DNA from: Erythrophleum ivorense
Lineage: Eukaryota; Streptophyta; Magnoliopsida; Fabales; Fabaceae
Length of the DNA stretch: 64,000 nt
Assembly: GCA_026724425.1 (NCBI GenBank)
Contig: JAIUCV010000583.1
Location: forward strand, 1-64,000
Direction of reading: 5' to 3'
This document shows, one piece after another, positions 54,640 to 64,000 of this stretch (within the stretch, counting starts at the first letter, position 1; each line of letters starts with the position of its first letter). The position numbers and the translations under genes are program-made. Below the pieces are notes generated by a model. It was not told the origin of the DNA, ran no database searches, and saw only the letters and a program-made list of their open reading frames with translations.

Positions 54640-56400
54640 AAGGACCTTGTTAGGGGCGGTTGTGAGTGCCACATGTTATTGAGTTATGAAGCATCGGGTT
54701 GTTTCATTACTCCGGAGCGTGCCAAGTGTAGCGGCAATCGGAGTAACGCTGGTAAGCGTTCGGGTTTAGTCTAGGGGACCGGTGGAGGGTTCCTGGCTAC
54801 TTACGGCCGTGTTTGGGTGGGATGCAAGGAGGTTGGTGTCCCAGGGAGTAAAACCGACTTCCGAAAGTTTTATGTCTCGGCTATGCAGGCTGAGCAAATG
54901 TTAGAGCAAGCTACGAGGCTTTTGGCGACGATCGTTTTTGGAGTTCAGTGGTGAGGTGACTATAGAGGAATTCCGAGGATATCGAGGATATCTGAGTTTT
55001 TCATGAGCTCGAAGAGTTCCGGGGAGCATGAGGCTCATTAGAGTTTGAGTTTGGTTTTGGAAATGCTGCGGGAGCAGAAGCTGTATGCTTAGTGGAGCAA
55101 GTGCAGTTTCTGGCAGCGACAAATGGTTTTCTGAATCATGAGTTCTGCAGAGGGTGTTTCTTGTAGATCTGGCAAAGTTTGAAGCTTTCACGGTTTACGC
55201 TTAAGTCGAGTAGTGCTTCCGGGATCAGAGGTTTCCGGGTGTAGCAAAGTACTACTGGAGTTTTATTAAGGGGTTTTGCGAGTTGTCGCAGCCAATGACA
55301 AGCTGACGGGCAAGGATGTTCCGTTGGTGTACTCGCATAAGTGCGAGGAAAGTTTTGAGAAGCCTTGGGGCTTAGAGCTAGTTGTGCAGATTGTTGCTTA
55401 GTAAAATCAGAATGGCTCAGCAGAGTGAGCATAGTCTGTTTAATGAATTCGTGAGTAGTTGACGCCGAGTTTTTGGTCTCATTGAATGGACGTTTTTGTG
55501 AGTGGTCGGGTTGGTGTACCCGAGGAATGAGGAGTTGAGACGATTCAATTTTATTGTTATAGACATTTAAGAATTTTTCTCTAAGGGCCGCGGTCCTGCA
55601 ATTTTATTGGATTGCTGGATTGATGTGTTCTCTGGCAGACTTACCTGAGTTCCGTGGCTTCAGTGTGAGTGTCTTATCCGAGTGCCGTGGCTTCGGTATA
55701 GGCGACGGTAGGCCCATCTGGGAGGCCGTGGCCCCAGTTTTGGTAGATACCAACTTGTTTGGACGTCGTGGCTCCAATACAAGTGGCTTCGGTTTAGACT
55801 TATTTGGGAGGCTTGGGCCCCAATATAAGTGTTTGGGTAATGAGTTAAGAGAAAAATGTCTTGAGTGGTGCGTATAACTTAGGATTGAATGAGAGTCTCG
55901 GGGATCAGTGAGGATTCTAGTGTTGTGGGCTTGCGAGGTCGGGTTTTGTAGTCTTTGTAAGACGTGTGTATTAGTTCGGGGTGGCCTTTGGGCGGACCAT
56001 TCGAGTTGGTCGAGTTTGTTTACAGCAACAATTTTTCTCAGGTGAGTGTTATCTTGTAGGACACTAGTATGTTGGACCCAAGTGGGGGAGCGCAGCATTT
56101 ATAGAGCTACTTGTGTTTATGAGTGCTTTTCGTGAGATGTTTCACGTAGGGATGTTGAGAAAATATCTTAATCCTTCAGAAGAGTTAGTGGCTAAGTTTC
56201 CTGGGGAATATTTGGCCCGTGTTGGCATTCTGTGAGGATTCTCAAGAGGAGAATCGAGGTTCTGCGGAACTAGAGAGTGCCGTTGTGAGAGTCTTGCGAG
56301 ACAGTAGCGGTACAGAGGATAAAAATTTGGGAGGCTCTAAGCAAAGATAGAGCTGAAGTTCAGGAAGTGGTTCAACAAGAAAGTCGTAGAGTGAGTTTCT
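54640..56400 (+). pseudogene. Element D pol scraps
   Basis: Short pieces align with element C: protease (LLSYEASGCFITPE, about 54675; the catalytic D-S-G is lost), the end of RT (LEMLREQKLYA...SKCSFWQRQ, about 55055-55125), RNase H start (QPMTS, about 55295), a piece of integrase (TQVGERS, about 56073-56095) and the pre-chromodomain region (MSAFREMFHVGMLRKYLNPS, about 56120-56180). RT active site and integrase core are absent. Confidence 0.65.
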
Positions 56401-56840
56401 CATCCTTATGGTTCTGTATGAGTCGGTTGGGTACTTTGTTGAGCGGTGTATGTATGTTCGTTCGTTGTATGAAATACATAGTTGGAGATTTATAAGATGG
56501 AGTTTTCCTTATAAATCAGAGTTTCGGATGTTACGGGTTGTGTTGGCCTTTTGTGGTCGTGTGTTGGAGGTATTCCGGGTTAGGGAATATCGTGTGCTTC
56601 GAGTTTTGTTGAGTAAAACCAATGTGTAGTTTGCACATGTTAAACATGTTGTTAATCTCTGGTCGGCTGTGCATGTTCTTGTTTGATTGTTGTGCGGTCA
56701 GTCTAGAGGCTAAGCATCACTGTCGTAACATGCGTAAACAAACGCTCTGGTTAGTTTGAGTTGAGTTGTGACCAGTTTGGTCGTGAGACAGTTCTAGTCG
56801 GATATGTTATAGGCGTTTCAGATTTATTACTCTTACGTTT

Positions 56841-57260
56841 AGGAGATTGTATTCTCCTGCAGACCTATTTGAGTGTGGTGTCTCAGTATGGGTGGTAGCG
56901 GACTTACCTGCGGGTATGGGGCTACAGGTGGCGGACTTATTTGCGGATAAGGGGCCACGGTTTGTTTTTGCAGACTTATCTGGGGTTAATAACCTCAGTA
57001 TAAGTAGGGAGATTGCGATCTCTGGTGGCATTACCTGGGATTAGCTACCCCATGGTAAGGCCTTGCAGACTTATACGAGTGTGATACTTGGTATAAGGGT
57101 GCTGCTTACTTCTGGCTGACGAGTCACAAAGTGAGTATCAAGAGACGGGTGGATCTCTTGAGAGAGACGGGTGGGTCTCTTGCATCTTTGTTGTGTGGAG
57201 ACGTTGGTTCTCTGGCAGACTTATTTGGACGCCGTGGCTCCAATATAAGTGGTTTGAGTT
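56841..57260 (+). repeat. Hairpin array in the 3' untranslated region of element D
   Basis: Stem-loops: AGGAGA/TCTCCT (56841-56858), ACTTATCTGGGGTT/AACCTCAGTATAAGT (56974-57005), CTTATAC/GTATAAG (57070-57097), CAAGAGA/TCTCTTG (57139-57160), and ACTTATTTGGA/TCCAATATAAGT (57219-57250). Each begins near a GCAGACTTA-type word. The same series occurs in element B (28268-28482, reversed). Confidence 0.75.
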
Positions 57261-57534
57261 TTGAGATAAGAGTAATGAATGTCTGGAAACGCGTATATAA
57301 CATATGATTAGATGTGAGTCTCTGAGATCAGTTGAGGATCTGTTGTGTTTCGGCCAGTTTGGGCCGGGTTTGACGTCTTGGGTAGACGTGTTGTCTTAGG
57401 GTTCAAGGTTGAATTCGGTTTAGTGATGATCTCTTGTGGTGGGCCAGTTGAGGGCCGGTTTGTCGTCTTTGGTAGACGTGTTGTGTTGGGATTCGAGGTC
57501 GAATCCAGTTTAGTGGGGGAGAATTGTAATATCC

Positions 57535-58919
57535 GTAAACCAAATATTTAGAATTTTTGTGTGGTGTCGAGCGACACCACGGATTGGTGTCGATCGACAC
57601 CACGGATTGGTGTCGATCGACACCGGTTAAGAAAATTGATTTCGGTTTGATTTCAATTGTCCGGTTTGGACTGGTTTTGTGTAAAAGCCCTAAGTTTCGT
57701 GAATAAATAGAAGGCAGCCGCGCACTGTTCATCACGAAGTACTGTTCATCGCCGCATACTGTTCATCGCAGAGTACTGTTCATCCGGAGTTACTGTTCAT
57801 CGCCGGAGTTACTGTTCATCGCGTACTGTTCATCGGGATTACTGTTCATCATTTTCTCGTTTTCCCCTTTTCAATCCGTTGTCGAGGTGAGTGTGTGACT
57901 GTAGGTCCGTAGTTTCTAGATGGGCAATTGTTGATTGTTGATTTGGTTTGTTCTTGAGTTTTGATGAGTTTATGTGATGATTTCGTGATGATTGTGTGTT
58001 TGATTCGTATCTGTGTTGAATTACCTTGATTTTCTGTGTTTGCGTTGTTGTTGAATCGAACTTGGAATCGCTCTGTCGAACGAGTGTCGATCGACACCAG
58101 TCTGGTTCGGTCAGGCATTCCAGTTTAAATCGAATTGAAATTGAAAATGTTGCTTAAATCCGGTTTGAGTAAATTAATTGGTTAAAATCGATTTAAATGG
58201 TTTAATTGAAGTAAGTGGTTATTTAATTGGTTTAATTAATTATTTTCGAATTAATAATTAATTAATATTATTATTTAATTTGGAGAATTATTTAATAATT
58301 ATTTGAATGTGATTTAAGTGTGACAAAATATTTAATAATTGGGATAATTATCGTAAGTGTCATTAATTATTTAATGGTGGTTTAAATAATTAATTGATGG
58401 ACTATATTGTGGAAGTGATGTTAATAATTTGTGGAAAATTATTTAATCGTTGTGGTAAATGATTTAAGTAATAAAAACTATTTATTTAACTATGAGAATT
58501 ATCTAATGTTTATGATAAAGTATTTTAATAATTATGAGACTTATTAATGTGGTTTATCGATGTGGAAAATTATTTAATATTTGTGGAAAATATTTAAAAG
58601 ACTGAAAATGGTCTAGAAATTGCGTAACTGGCCTGTAGACAGAATGATCGTCTCACTGAGTATTTATGATAATACTCACGCATCTCTTTTTGCCATGTGA
58701 TGCAGGTAAAAGTAAAGTGTGATCGTGGAATCGAGCCCGAAGGAGAGGATGATAGGATTTATTGTTTTATTTGAATTCATCTAAGTTGTCAGGCTTATTT
58801 GCTTTTGTTATTTGCTTCCATTGATCATTGTTGAATTGATTGATTTATTTATTTAAAGATTTTTAAGACTTCGGCTAGAATTGTTTAAGTTATTAAAAAA
58901 AAATGTGTCGGTTGTTTCA
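57535..58919 (+). repeat. 3' LTR of element D
   Basis: Cluster 1 has an extra 23-bp palindrome unit relative to the 5' LTR (perfect copies at 57586-57601 and 57609-57624), while cluster 2 has one unit fewer (58085-58100 only). Confidence 0.92.
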
Positions 58920-58957
58920 TAGATTATCAACTCTTGTGTAACATAAGCGAGAACATG

Positions 58958-58965
58958 TATAAATA
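58958..58965 (+). promoter_or_regulatory. TATA box of the DEFL gene
   Basis: TATAAATA, 84 nt before the start codon at 59049 and 38 bp after the end of element D. It is conserved in position with copy 1. Confidence 0.55.
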
Positions 58966-59048
58966 TGACATTATCTTCCTATAACAATTTCACAACAAAG
59001 AGTTTCAACGTTAAGGATCTTTAATATTATTGACCTTTTGAAAATAAC

Positions 59049-59401
59049 ATGAAGACAATTATGCTGTTTTTAACATTTGTAGTTCTTCTTTTGTCATGTG
59101 AGTTTCTTTTACTCTTACTAGTATAATATGTTTAAAGTTTAATATTCCTTAATTAACTATTATTCAATGATTTGATATGTGTTTTGGAAATTTTATAGGT
59201 GCATCATGGGGTTTTTGCCATGAATGTGCATATCATTGTATGAGAAAACAATTAAAACCGTTTAGTTGTGGAAAGTTTGAATGTCGTTGTGCTCTTACAG
59301 GTTATGTTTATAATTCAATTAATTTAAATAAAGGTCAATTTCGGTTCTCATGCGACTCTTTTATTTTTACATGTCTTTTTTACAATATTTGGCATGTGTA
59401 A
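59049..59401 (+). CDS. Defensin-like (DEFL) cysteine-rich secreted peptide, two exons
   Basis: Exon 1 59049-59097, intron 59098-59198 (101 bp, GT-AG, phase 1), exon 2 59199-59401 (TAA). The product is 83 residues. The N-terminus (MKTIMLFLTFVVLLLS) is a clean signal peptide. The exon junction creates C17. The core has C23-x2-C26-x3-C30-x9-C40-x4-C45-x-C47, i.e. the C-x3-C and C-x-C pair of the cysteine-stabilised alpha-beta fold, plus C68 and C75 in a longer tail. A single phase-1 intron right after the signal peptide is typical of plant DEFL genes, whose products act in the apoplast in antimicrobial defence or pollen-pistil signalling; which applies here cannot be told. The hydrophobic extra tail after C47 is unusual and could reflect a lost original stop. 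The copy at 31378/47959 is broken. Confidence 0.75.
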
Positions 59402-59756
59402 AGAACTTTAATTTCCATATGAATGCAATTGATATAAAATGTGTGAAAAATAGTAGGTTTACCTAAATAAACCTTGAACAAAAAGGTCGATAACTTTATG
59501 TTTAGTAAAAATAAGATATTCAAAAAACTATGTGTATATACGTATAATATATTTATATGAATTTATCACAACGACATCTCGTTGATTTTCTTCGGATGTG
59601 GACAAATGTATAAATTCTAATATATTCTGGAATTAATTAGTTTGCAGAATGTTTATTTTAAATATTTACGGAATAAAACAGAATTATTAAAGCTCTTTCT
59701 TCAAAACACCATCTTAGAGTATATATTGAGAAAAATTAAATCTATGAGTTGGATGT

Positions 59757-60030
59757 TGTAACATCCCGATTTGTGATAAATGAGGAGAGGCTTAAGAGAA
59801 TTGATTTGGCTACCTATGTTAACAAAGCGCACTTACCTTTTCGGTCAAAGGCCTATAAGTAACTCCAGAGTTAAGCGTGCTTGGGCTAGTTGTGAAAGGA
59901 TGGGTGACCTTCTGGGAAGTGGTCTGCGGAACCGTGTAAGTGAGGCCAAAACACGGGAAAGGTCGGGTGTTGATTGCAGGGATAGTAAATAAGTCGGTAG
60001 AGCCTCTTAAAAATAACAAACTGACCGTCG
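59757..60030 (+). repeat. Cassandra LTR, truncated by a duplication junction
   Basis: Starts TGTAACATCCCG after TSD GATGT (59752-59756), has the 5S-like block (about 59860-59930, including AGAGTTAAGCGTGCTTGG and GGATGGGTGACC) and stops at ACCGTCGG (60031), where chromovirus D sequence follows. Confidence 0.88.
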
Positions 60031-63000
60031 GATTGATTTATTTATTTAAAGATTTTTAAGACTTCCACTAGAATTGTTTAAGTTATTAAAAAAAAAAGTG
60101 TCGGTTGTTTCATTTTGGTATCAGAGCCTAGACGGTTTTAGGACGTGCTAGGTTGATAGTTTTTAGTATCATCCTCTTAGGGCTTCAAAGAGATTCCGCG
60201 GTGTGTTATGTGTTTTGTGTTTTAGTTTGTGTTTCTAGTTTGCTTGTCTACTGTTCTTTGGGGAACAGTGAGATGGATGCAGGTACTAGAGGTTGCGGCG
60301 TTAGAGGTCGCGGTAGAGTTTGCCCGTGGTGGCAGAGAGTTTGCCCGTGGTGGCGGAGTGGTTGCCCGTGGGGGCAGAGCAGTTGGCCGTGGTGGTCAAG
60401 TTGCGGGCCATGGAGGCCGGAGTTGTGGTCGTGGAGCAGCGGCTGAGTCGGGAGCGGGTGCGACGCTTAGTTGGCGTCTGTGTCAGTGGCTCATTGAGTG
60501 AGTGTGGCGAGTGAGGCCAGTTTGGGTGCCGGTAGAGGCACGGGAGTTGGGGCGGCCCGGGTAGGGGGTACGGCTCCAGCTCAGGGTCATGGTGACCGTG
60601 TTGTGGGGTTACTGACGCAGTTGTTGGCACGGGTTCCGTCAGCGGTTCCAGAGCAGGCTTCGGGCGTACCTCCGGTGGCCGGGGCGCAGCATGGTGCTGC
60701 GGTTGTTGGGCAGCAGGAGGCTGCAGTTTGTGAGAGTCCGTCTTATCTCGAGTTGATGGGACAGATGCAGATGTGTGTTACGCCTTTCTGCGAGGGCAGA
60801 GTTGGGCCTGGGGAGGCCGTTGAGTGGCATTTGAGACTGGACCGGTTTTTCCGGTTGATCAGATATCCTGAGGTGTATCAGGTGGAGTTGACGGTGCATT
60901 ATCTTGGTGGAGATGCACGTTTTATGGTGGAGAGCTATTGAGGCTCGGAGGGCAGTGTAGACTTGGGGCGAATTCCTAGTGGAGTTCAACGCCAAGTGTT
61001 TTCCCTTAGGAGGCGCAAGATCGCCTTCAGTTGAGGTTTATGGCGCTGTCTCATAGCGAGAGAGTTCAGTGCGGGAATATGATGTGGAGTTTAGAAGACT
61101 CGTGCTTCATACGTGACGTGTTTTGGAGGACGAGCGGTTTTGTGTAGAGGTTCTTGCAGGGACCTTGGTTGAGCATCATGACTCAGTGAATATGTTCTTT
61201 AGGCAGCCAGATGGGTTGTAGTGGTTGTGGTGATGTGGAAAACACAGCGCATCTTGTGTGGTTGTGATGGCGGTAGTAGCGGTTCAGCCAGTGGCTCAGT
61301 TAGGAGCGGCACCGCGGGTGTATCCTTTGGTGGGGGTTGGTCCGGCTAGTCAGTCTGGACAGATCACAGGTAAATCTTTGATTCGGGCTTCGTAAGCCCG
61401 TTAGTGATCATTGTCGTGGTAGTTGTCTCGTTATTTTGCCGGTGATGGAGTTGTGGGGTTCTCGACGCATGTGTTTTGTATAAGGACCTTGTTAGGGGCG
61501 GTTGTGAGTGCCACATGTTATTGAGTTATGAAGCATCGGGTTGTTTCATTACTCCGGAGCGTGCCAAGTGTAGCGGCAATCGGAGTAACGCTGGTAAGCG
61601 TTCGGGTTTAGTCTAGGGGACCGGTGGAGGGTTCCTGGCTACTTACGGCCGTGTTTGGGTGGGATGCAAGGAGGTTGGTGTCCCAGGGAGTAAAACCGAC
61701 TTCCGAAAGTTTTATGTCTCGGCTATGCAGGCTGAGCAAATGTTAGAGCAAGCTACGAGGCTTTTGGCGACGATCGTTTTTGGAGTTCAGTGGTGAGGTG
61801 ACTATAGAGGAATTCCGAGGATATCGAGGATATCTGAGTTTTTCATGAGCTCGAAGAGTTCCGGGGAGCATGAGGCTCATTAGAGTTTGAGTTTGGTTTT
61901 GGAAATGCTGCGGGAGCAGAAGCTGTATGCTTAGTGGAGCAAGTGCAGTTTCTGGCAGCGACAAATGGTTTTCTGAATCATGAGTTCTGCAGAGGGTGTT
62001 TCTTGTAGATCTGGCAAAGTTTGAAGCTTTCACGGTTTACGCTTAAGTCGAGTAGTGCTTCCGGGATCAGAGGTTTCCGGGTGTAGCAAAGTACTACTGG
62101 AGTTTTATTAAGGGGTTTTGCGAGTTGTCGCAGCCAATGACAAGCTGACGGGCAAGGATGTTCCGTTGGTGTACTCGCATAAGTGCGAGGAAAGTTTTGA
62201 GAAGCCTTGGGGCTTAGAGCTAGTTGTGCAGATTGTTGCTTAGTAAAATCAGAATGGCTCAGCAGAGTGAGCATAGTCTGTTTAATGAATTCGTGAGTAG
62301 TTGACGCCGAGTTTTTGGTCTCATTGAATGGACGTTTTTGTGAGTGGTCGGGTTGGTGTACCCGAGGAATGAGGAGTTGAGACGATTCAATTTTATTGTT
62401 ATAGACATTTAAGAATTTTTCTCTAAGGGCCGCGGTCCTGCAATTTTATTGGATTGCTGGATTGATGTGTTCTCTGGCAGACTTACCTGAGTTCCGTGGC
62501 TTCAGTGTGAGTGGCTTATCCGAGTGCCGTGGCTTCGGTATAGGCGACGGTAGGCCCATCTGGGAGGCCGTGGCCCCAGTTTTGGTAGATACCAACTTGT
62601 TTGGACGTCGTGGCTCCAATACAAGTGGCTTCGGTTTAGACTTATTTGGGAGGCTTGGGCCCCAATATAAGTGTTTGGGTAATGAGTTAAGAGAAAAATG
62701 TCTTGAGTGGTGCGTATAACTTAGGATTGAATGAGAGTCTCGGGGATCAGTGAGGATTCTAGTGTTGTGGGCTTGCGAGGTCGGGTTTTGTAGTCTTTGT
62801 AAGACGTGTGTATTAGTTCGGGGTGGCCTTTGGGCGGACCATTCGAGTTGGTCGAGTTTGTTTACAGCAACAATTTTTCTCAGGTGAGTGTTATCTTGTA
62901 GGACACTAGTATGTTGGACCCAAGTGGGGGAGCGCAGCATTTATAGAGCTACTTGTGTTTATGAGTGCTTTTCGTGAGATGTTTCACGTAGGGATGTTGA

Positions 63001-64000
63001 GAAAATATCTTAATCCTTCAGAAGAGTTAGTGGCTAAGTTTCCTGGGGAATATTTGGCCCGTGTTGGCATTCTGTGAGGATTCTCAAGAGGAGAATCGAG
63101 GTTCTGCGGAACTAGAGAGTGCCGTTGTGAGAGTCTTGCGAGACAGTAGCGGTACAGAGGATAAAAATTTGGGAGGCTCTAAGCAAAGATAGAGCTGAAG
63201 TTCAGGAAGTGGTTCAACAAGAAAGTCGTAGAGTGAGTTTCTCATCCTTATGGTTCTGTATGAGTCGGTTGGGTACTTTGTTGAGCGGTGTATGTATGTT
63301 CGTTCGTTGTATGAAATACATAGTTGGAGATTTATAAGATGGAGTTTTCCTTATAAATCAGAGTTTCGGATGTTACGGGTTGTGTTGGCCTTTTGTGGTC
63401 GTGTGTTGGAGGTATTCCGGGTTAGGGAATATCGTGTGCTTCGAGTTTTGTTGAGTAAAACCAATGTGTAGTTTGCACATGTTAAACATGTTGTTAATCT
63501 CTGGTCGGCTGTGCATGTTCTTGTTTGATTGTTGTGCGGTCAGTGTAGAGGCTAAGCATCACTGTCGTAACATGCGTAAACAAACGCTCTGGTTAGTTTG
63601 AGTTGAGTTGTGACCAGTTTGGTCGTGAGACAGTTCTAGTCGGATATGTTATAGGCGTTTCAGATTTATTACTCTTACGTTTAGGAGATTGTATTCTCCT
63701 GCAGACCTATTTGAGTGTGGTGTCTCAGTATGGGTGGTAGCGGACTTACCTGCGGGTATGGGGCTACAGGTGGCGGACTTATTTGCGGATAAGGGGCCAC
63801 GGTTTGTTTTTGCAGACTTATCTGGGGTTAATAACCTCAGTATAAGTAGGGAGATTGCGATCTCTGGTGGCATTACCTGGGATTAGCTACCCCATGGTAA
63901 GGCCTTGCAGACTTATACGAGTGTGATACTTGGTATAAGGGTGCTGCTTACTTCTGGCTGACGAGTCACAAAGTGAGTATCAAGAGACGGGTGGATCTCT
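60031..64000 (+). repeat. Recent tandem duplication of 53189-57158 (offset 6842 bp)
   Basis: From GATTGATTTATTTATTTAAAG on, the sequence repeats the end of the 5' LTR and the interior of element D at a constant offset of 6842. By eye I found only two or three base differences (e.g. 55666/62508 and 56704/63546) over 3970 bp. The unit is therefore 53189-60030 and the second copy runs off the window. It contains LTR end 60031-60112, primer-binding site 60116, gag remnant from 60273, pol scraps 61480-63240 and the hairpin array from 63683. Confidence 0.93.
60273..60982 (+). pseudogene. Element D gag remnant, second copy
   Basis: Same frames and breaks as 53431-54140; duplicated after decay, so it adds no coding potential. 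Confidence 0.75.

Larger units (their letters stand above)
51875..58919 (+). mobile_element. Element D: internally deleted chromovirus (7.05 kb) upstream of the DEFL gene
   Basis: LTRs 51875-53270 (1396 bp) and 57535-58919 (1385 bp), starting TGTAACATCTG/TGTAATATCCG and ending GGTTGTTTCA. TSD TAGAT at 51870-51874 and 58920-58924. Primer-binding site TGGTATCAGAGCC at 53274, polypurine tract TTTAGTGGGGGAGAAT before the 3' LTR. The 4.26-kb interior has a gag start but pol is reduced to scraps: the RT core and most of integrase are deleted. It shares the domain scraps, hairpin array and palindromes of elements B and C. Confidence 0.92.
51517..60030 (+). repeat. DEFL-locus tandem duplication, copy 2 (with element D inserted)
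   Basis: 51517-51874 and 58920-60030 are the counterparts of 30893-31438 and 47866-48910. They share the same Cassandra insertion site (TSD GATGT at 59752-59756), so Cassandra was present before duplication. Copy 2 ends abruptly at 60030 inside the Cassandra LTR, where the younger 6842-bp duplication begins. Confidence 0.85.

Overview
The window is nuclear DNA of a flowering plant, almost certainly a Brassicaceae close to Arabidopsis. The evidence is a five-exon NADPH-dependent 2-alkenal reductase gene with canonical GT-AG introns, a defensin-like (DEFL) secreted-peptide gene of the kind expanded in this family, and Brassicaceae-type transposons (PIF/Harbinger with a Myb-like ORF, a CACTA gene with DUF8039 domains, Ty1/copia, chromoviral Ty3/gypsy, a Cassandra TRIM). 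Only two host gene families are visible; most of the 64 kb is a deep nest of transposons, most of whose borders can be fixed by target-site duplications (TSDs).

Layout. 39-1869: decayed PIF/Harbinger element. 3057-4837 (-): intact alkenal reductase gene. About 5750-22390: CACTA element whose minus-strand gene (a Ptta/En/Spm-type region plus three DUF8039 domains) carries two insertions in its introns. One is a copia element (7924-12692, -). The other is a gag-only non-autonomous LTR element (13186-21473, +), itself split by an intact copia element with a 1445-residue polyprotein (13491-18924, +). 22617-30880: scrap of chromovirus LTR, truncated copia (-), and a deletion derivative of a chromovirus (element B, -).

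30893-60030: an old tandem duplication of a DEFL locus. Copy 1 has a broken DEFL gene whose intron received a 16.4-kb chromovirus (element C, 31439-47865). C in turn hosts another gypsy element (E, 33140-39576, -) and a solo LTR (F, 39742-41440). Downstream lies a Cassandra element with three LTRs (48638-51221) carrying 5S-rRNA-derived sequence and pierced by a solo chromovirus LTR. Copy 2 has an open DEFL gene (59049-59401); chromovirus D (51875-58919) sits 38 bp upstream of its TATA box. 60031-64000 repeats 53189-57158 almost base for base: a very recent tandem duplication of a 6842-bp unit that should carry a further DEFL copy beyond the window.

Most notable signals: (1) the LTRs of the chromovirus family are studded with a perfect 16-bp palindrome, GGTGTCGATCGACACC, and variants, in two fixed clusters (U3, and a probable intron inside the LTR), with unit gain or loss between LTR partners; (2) the family carries an array of short hairpins between pol and the 3' LTR; (3) a 115-bp candidate intron joins gag to protease in frame in element C; (4) a DEFL gene hidden in the nest is being amplified together with transposons; (5) a copia element with identical LTR bases but a heavily broken polyprotein. 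All functional readings of these patterns are inference.
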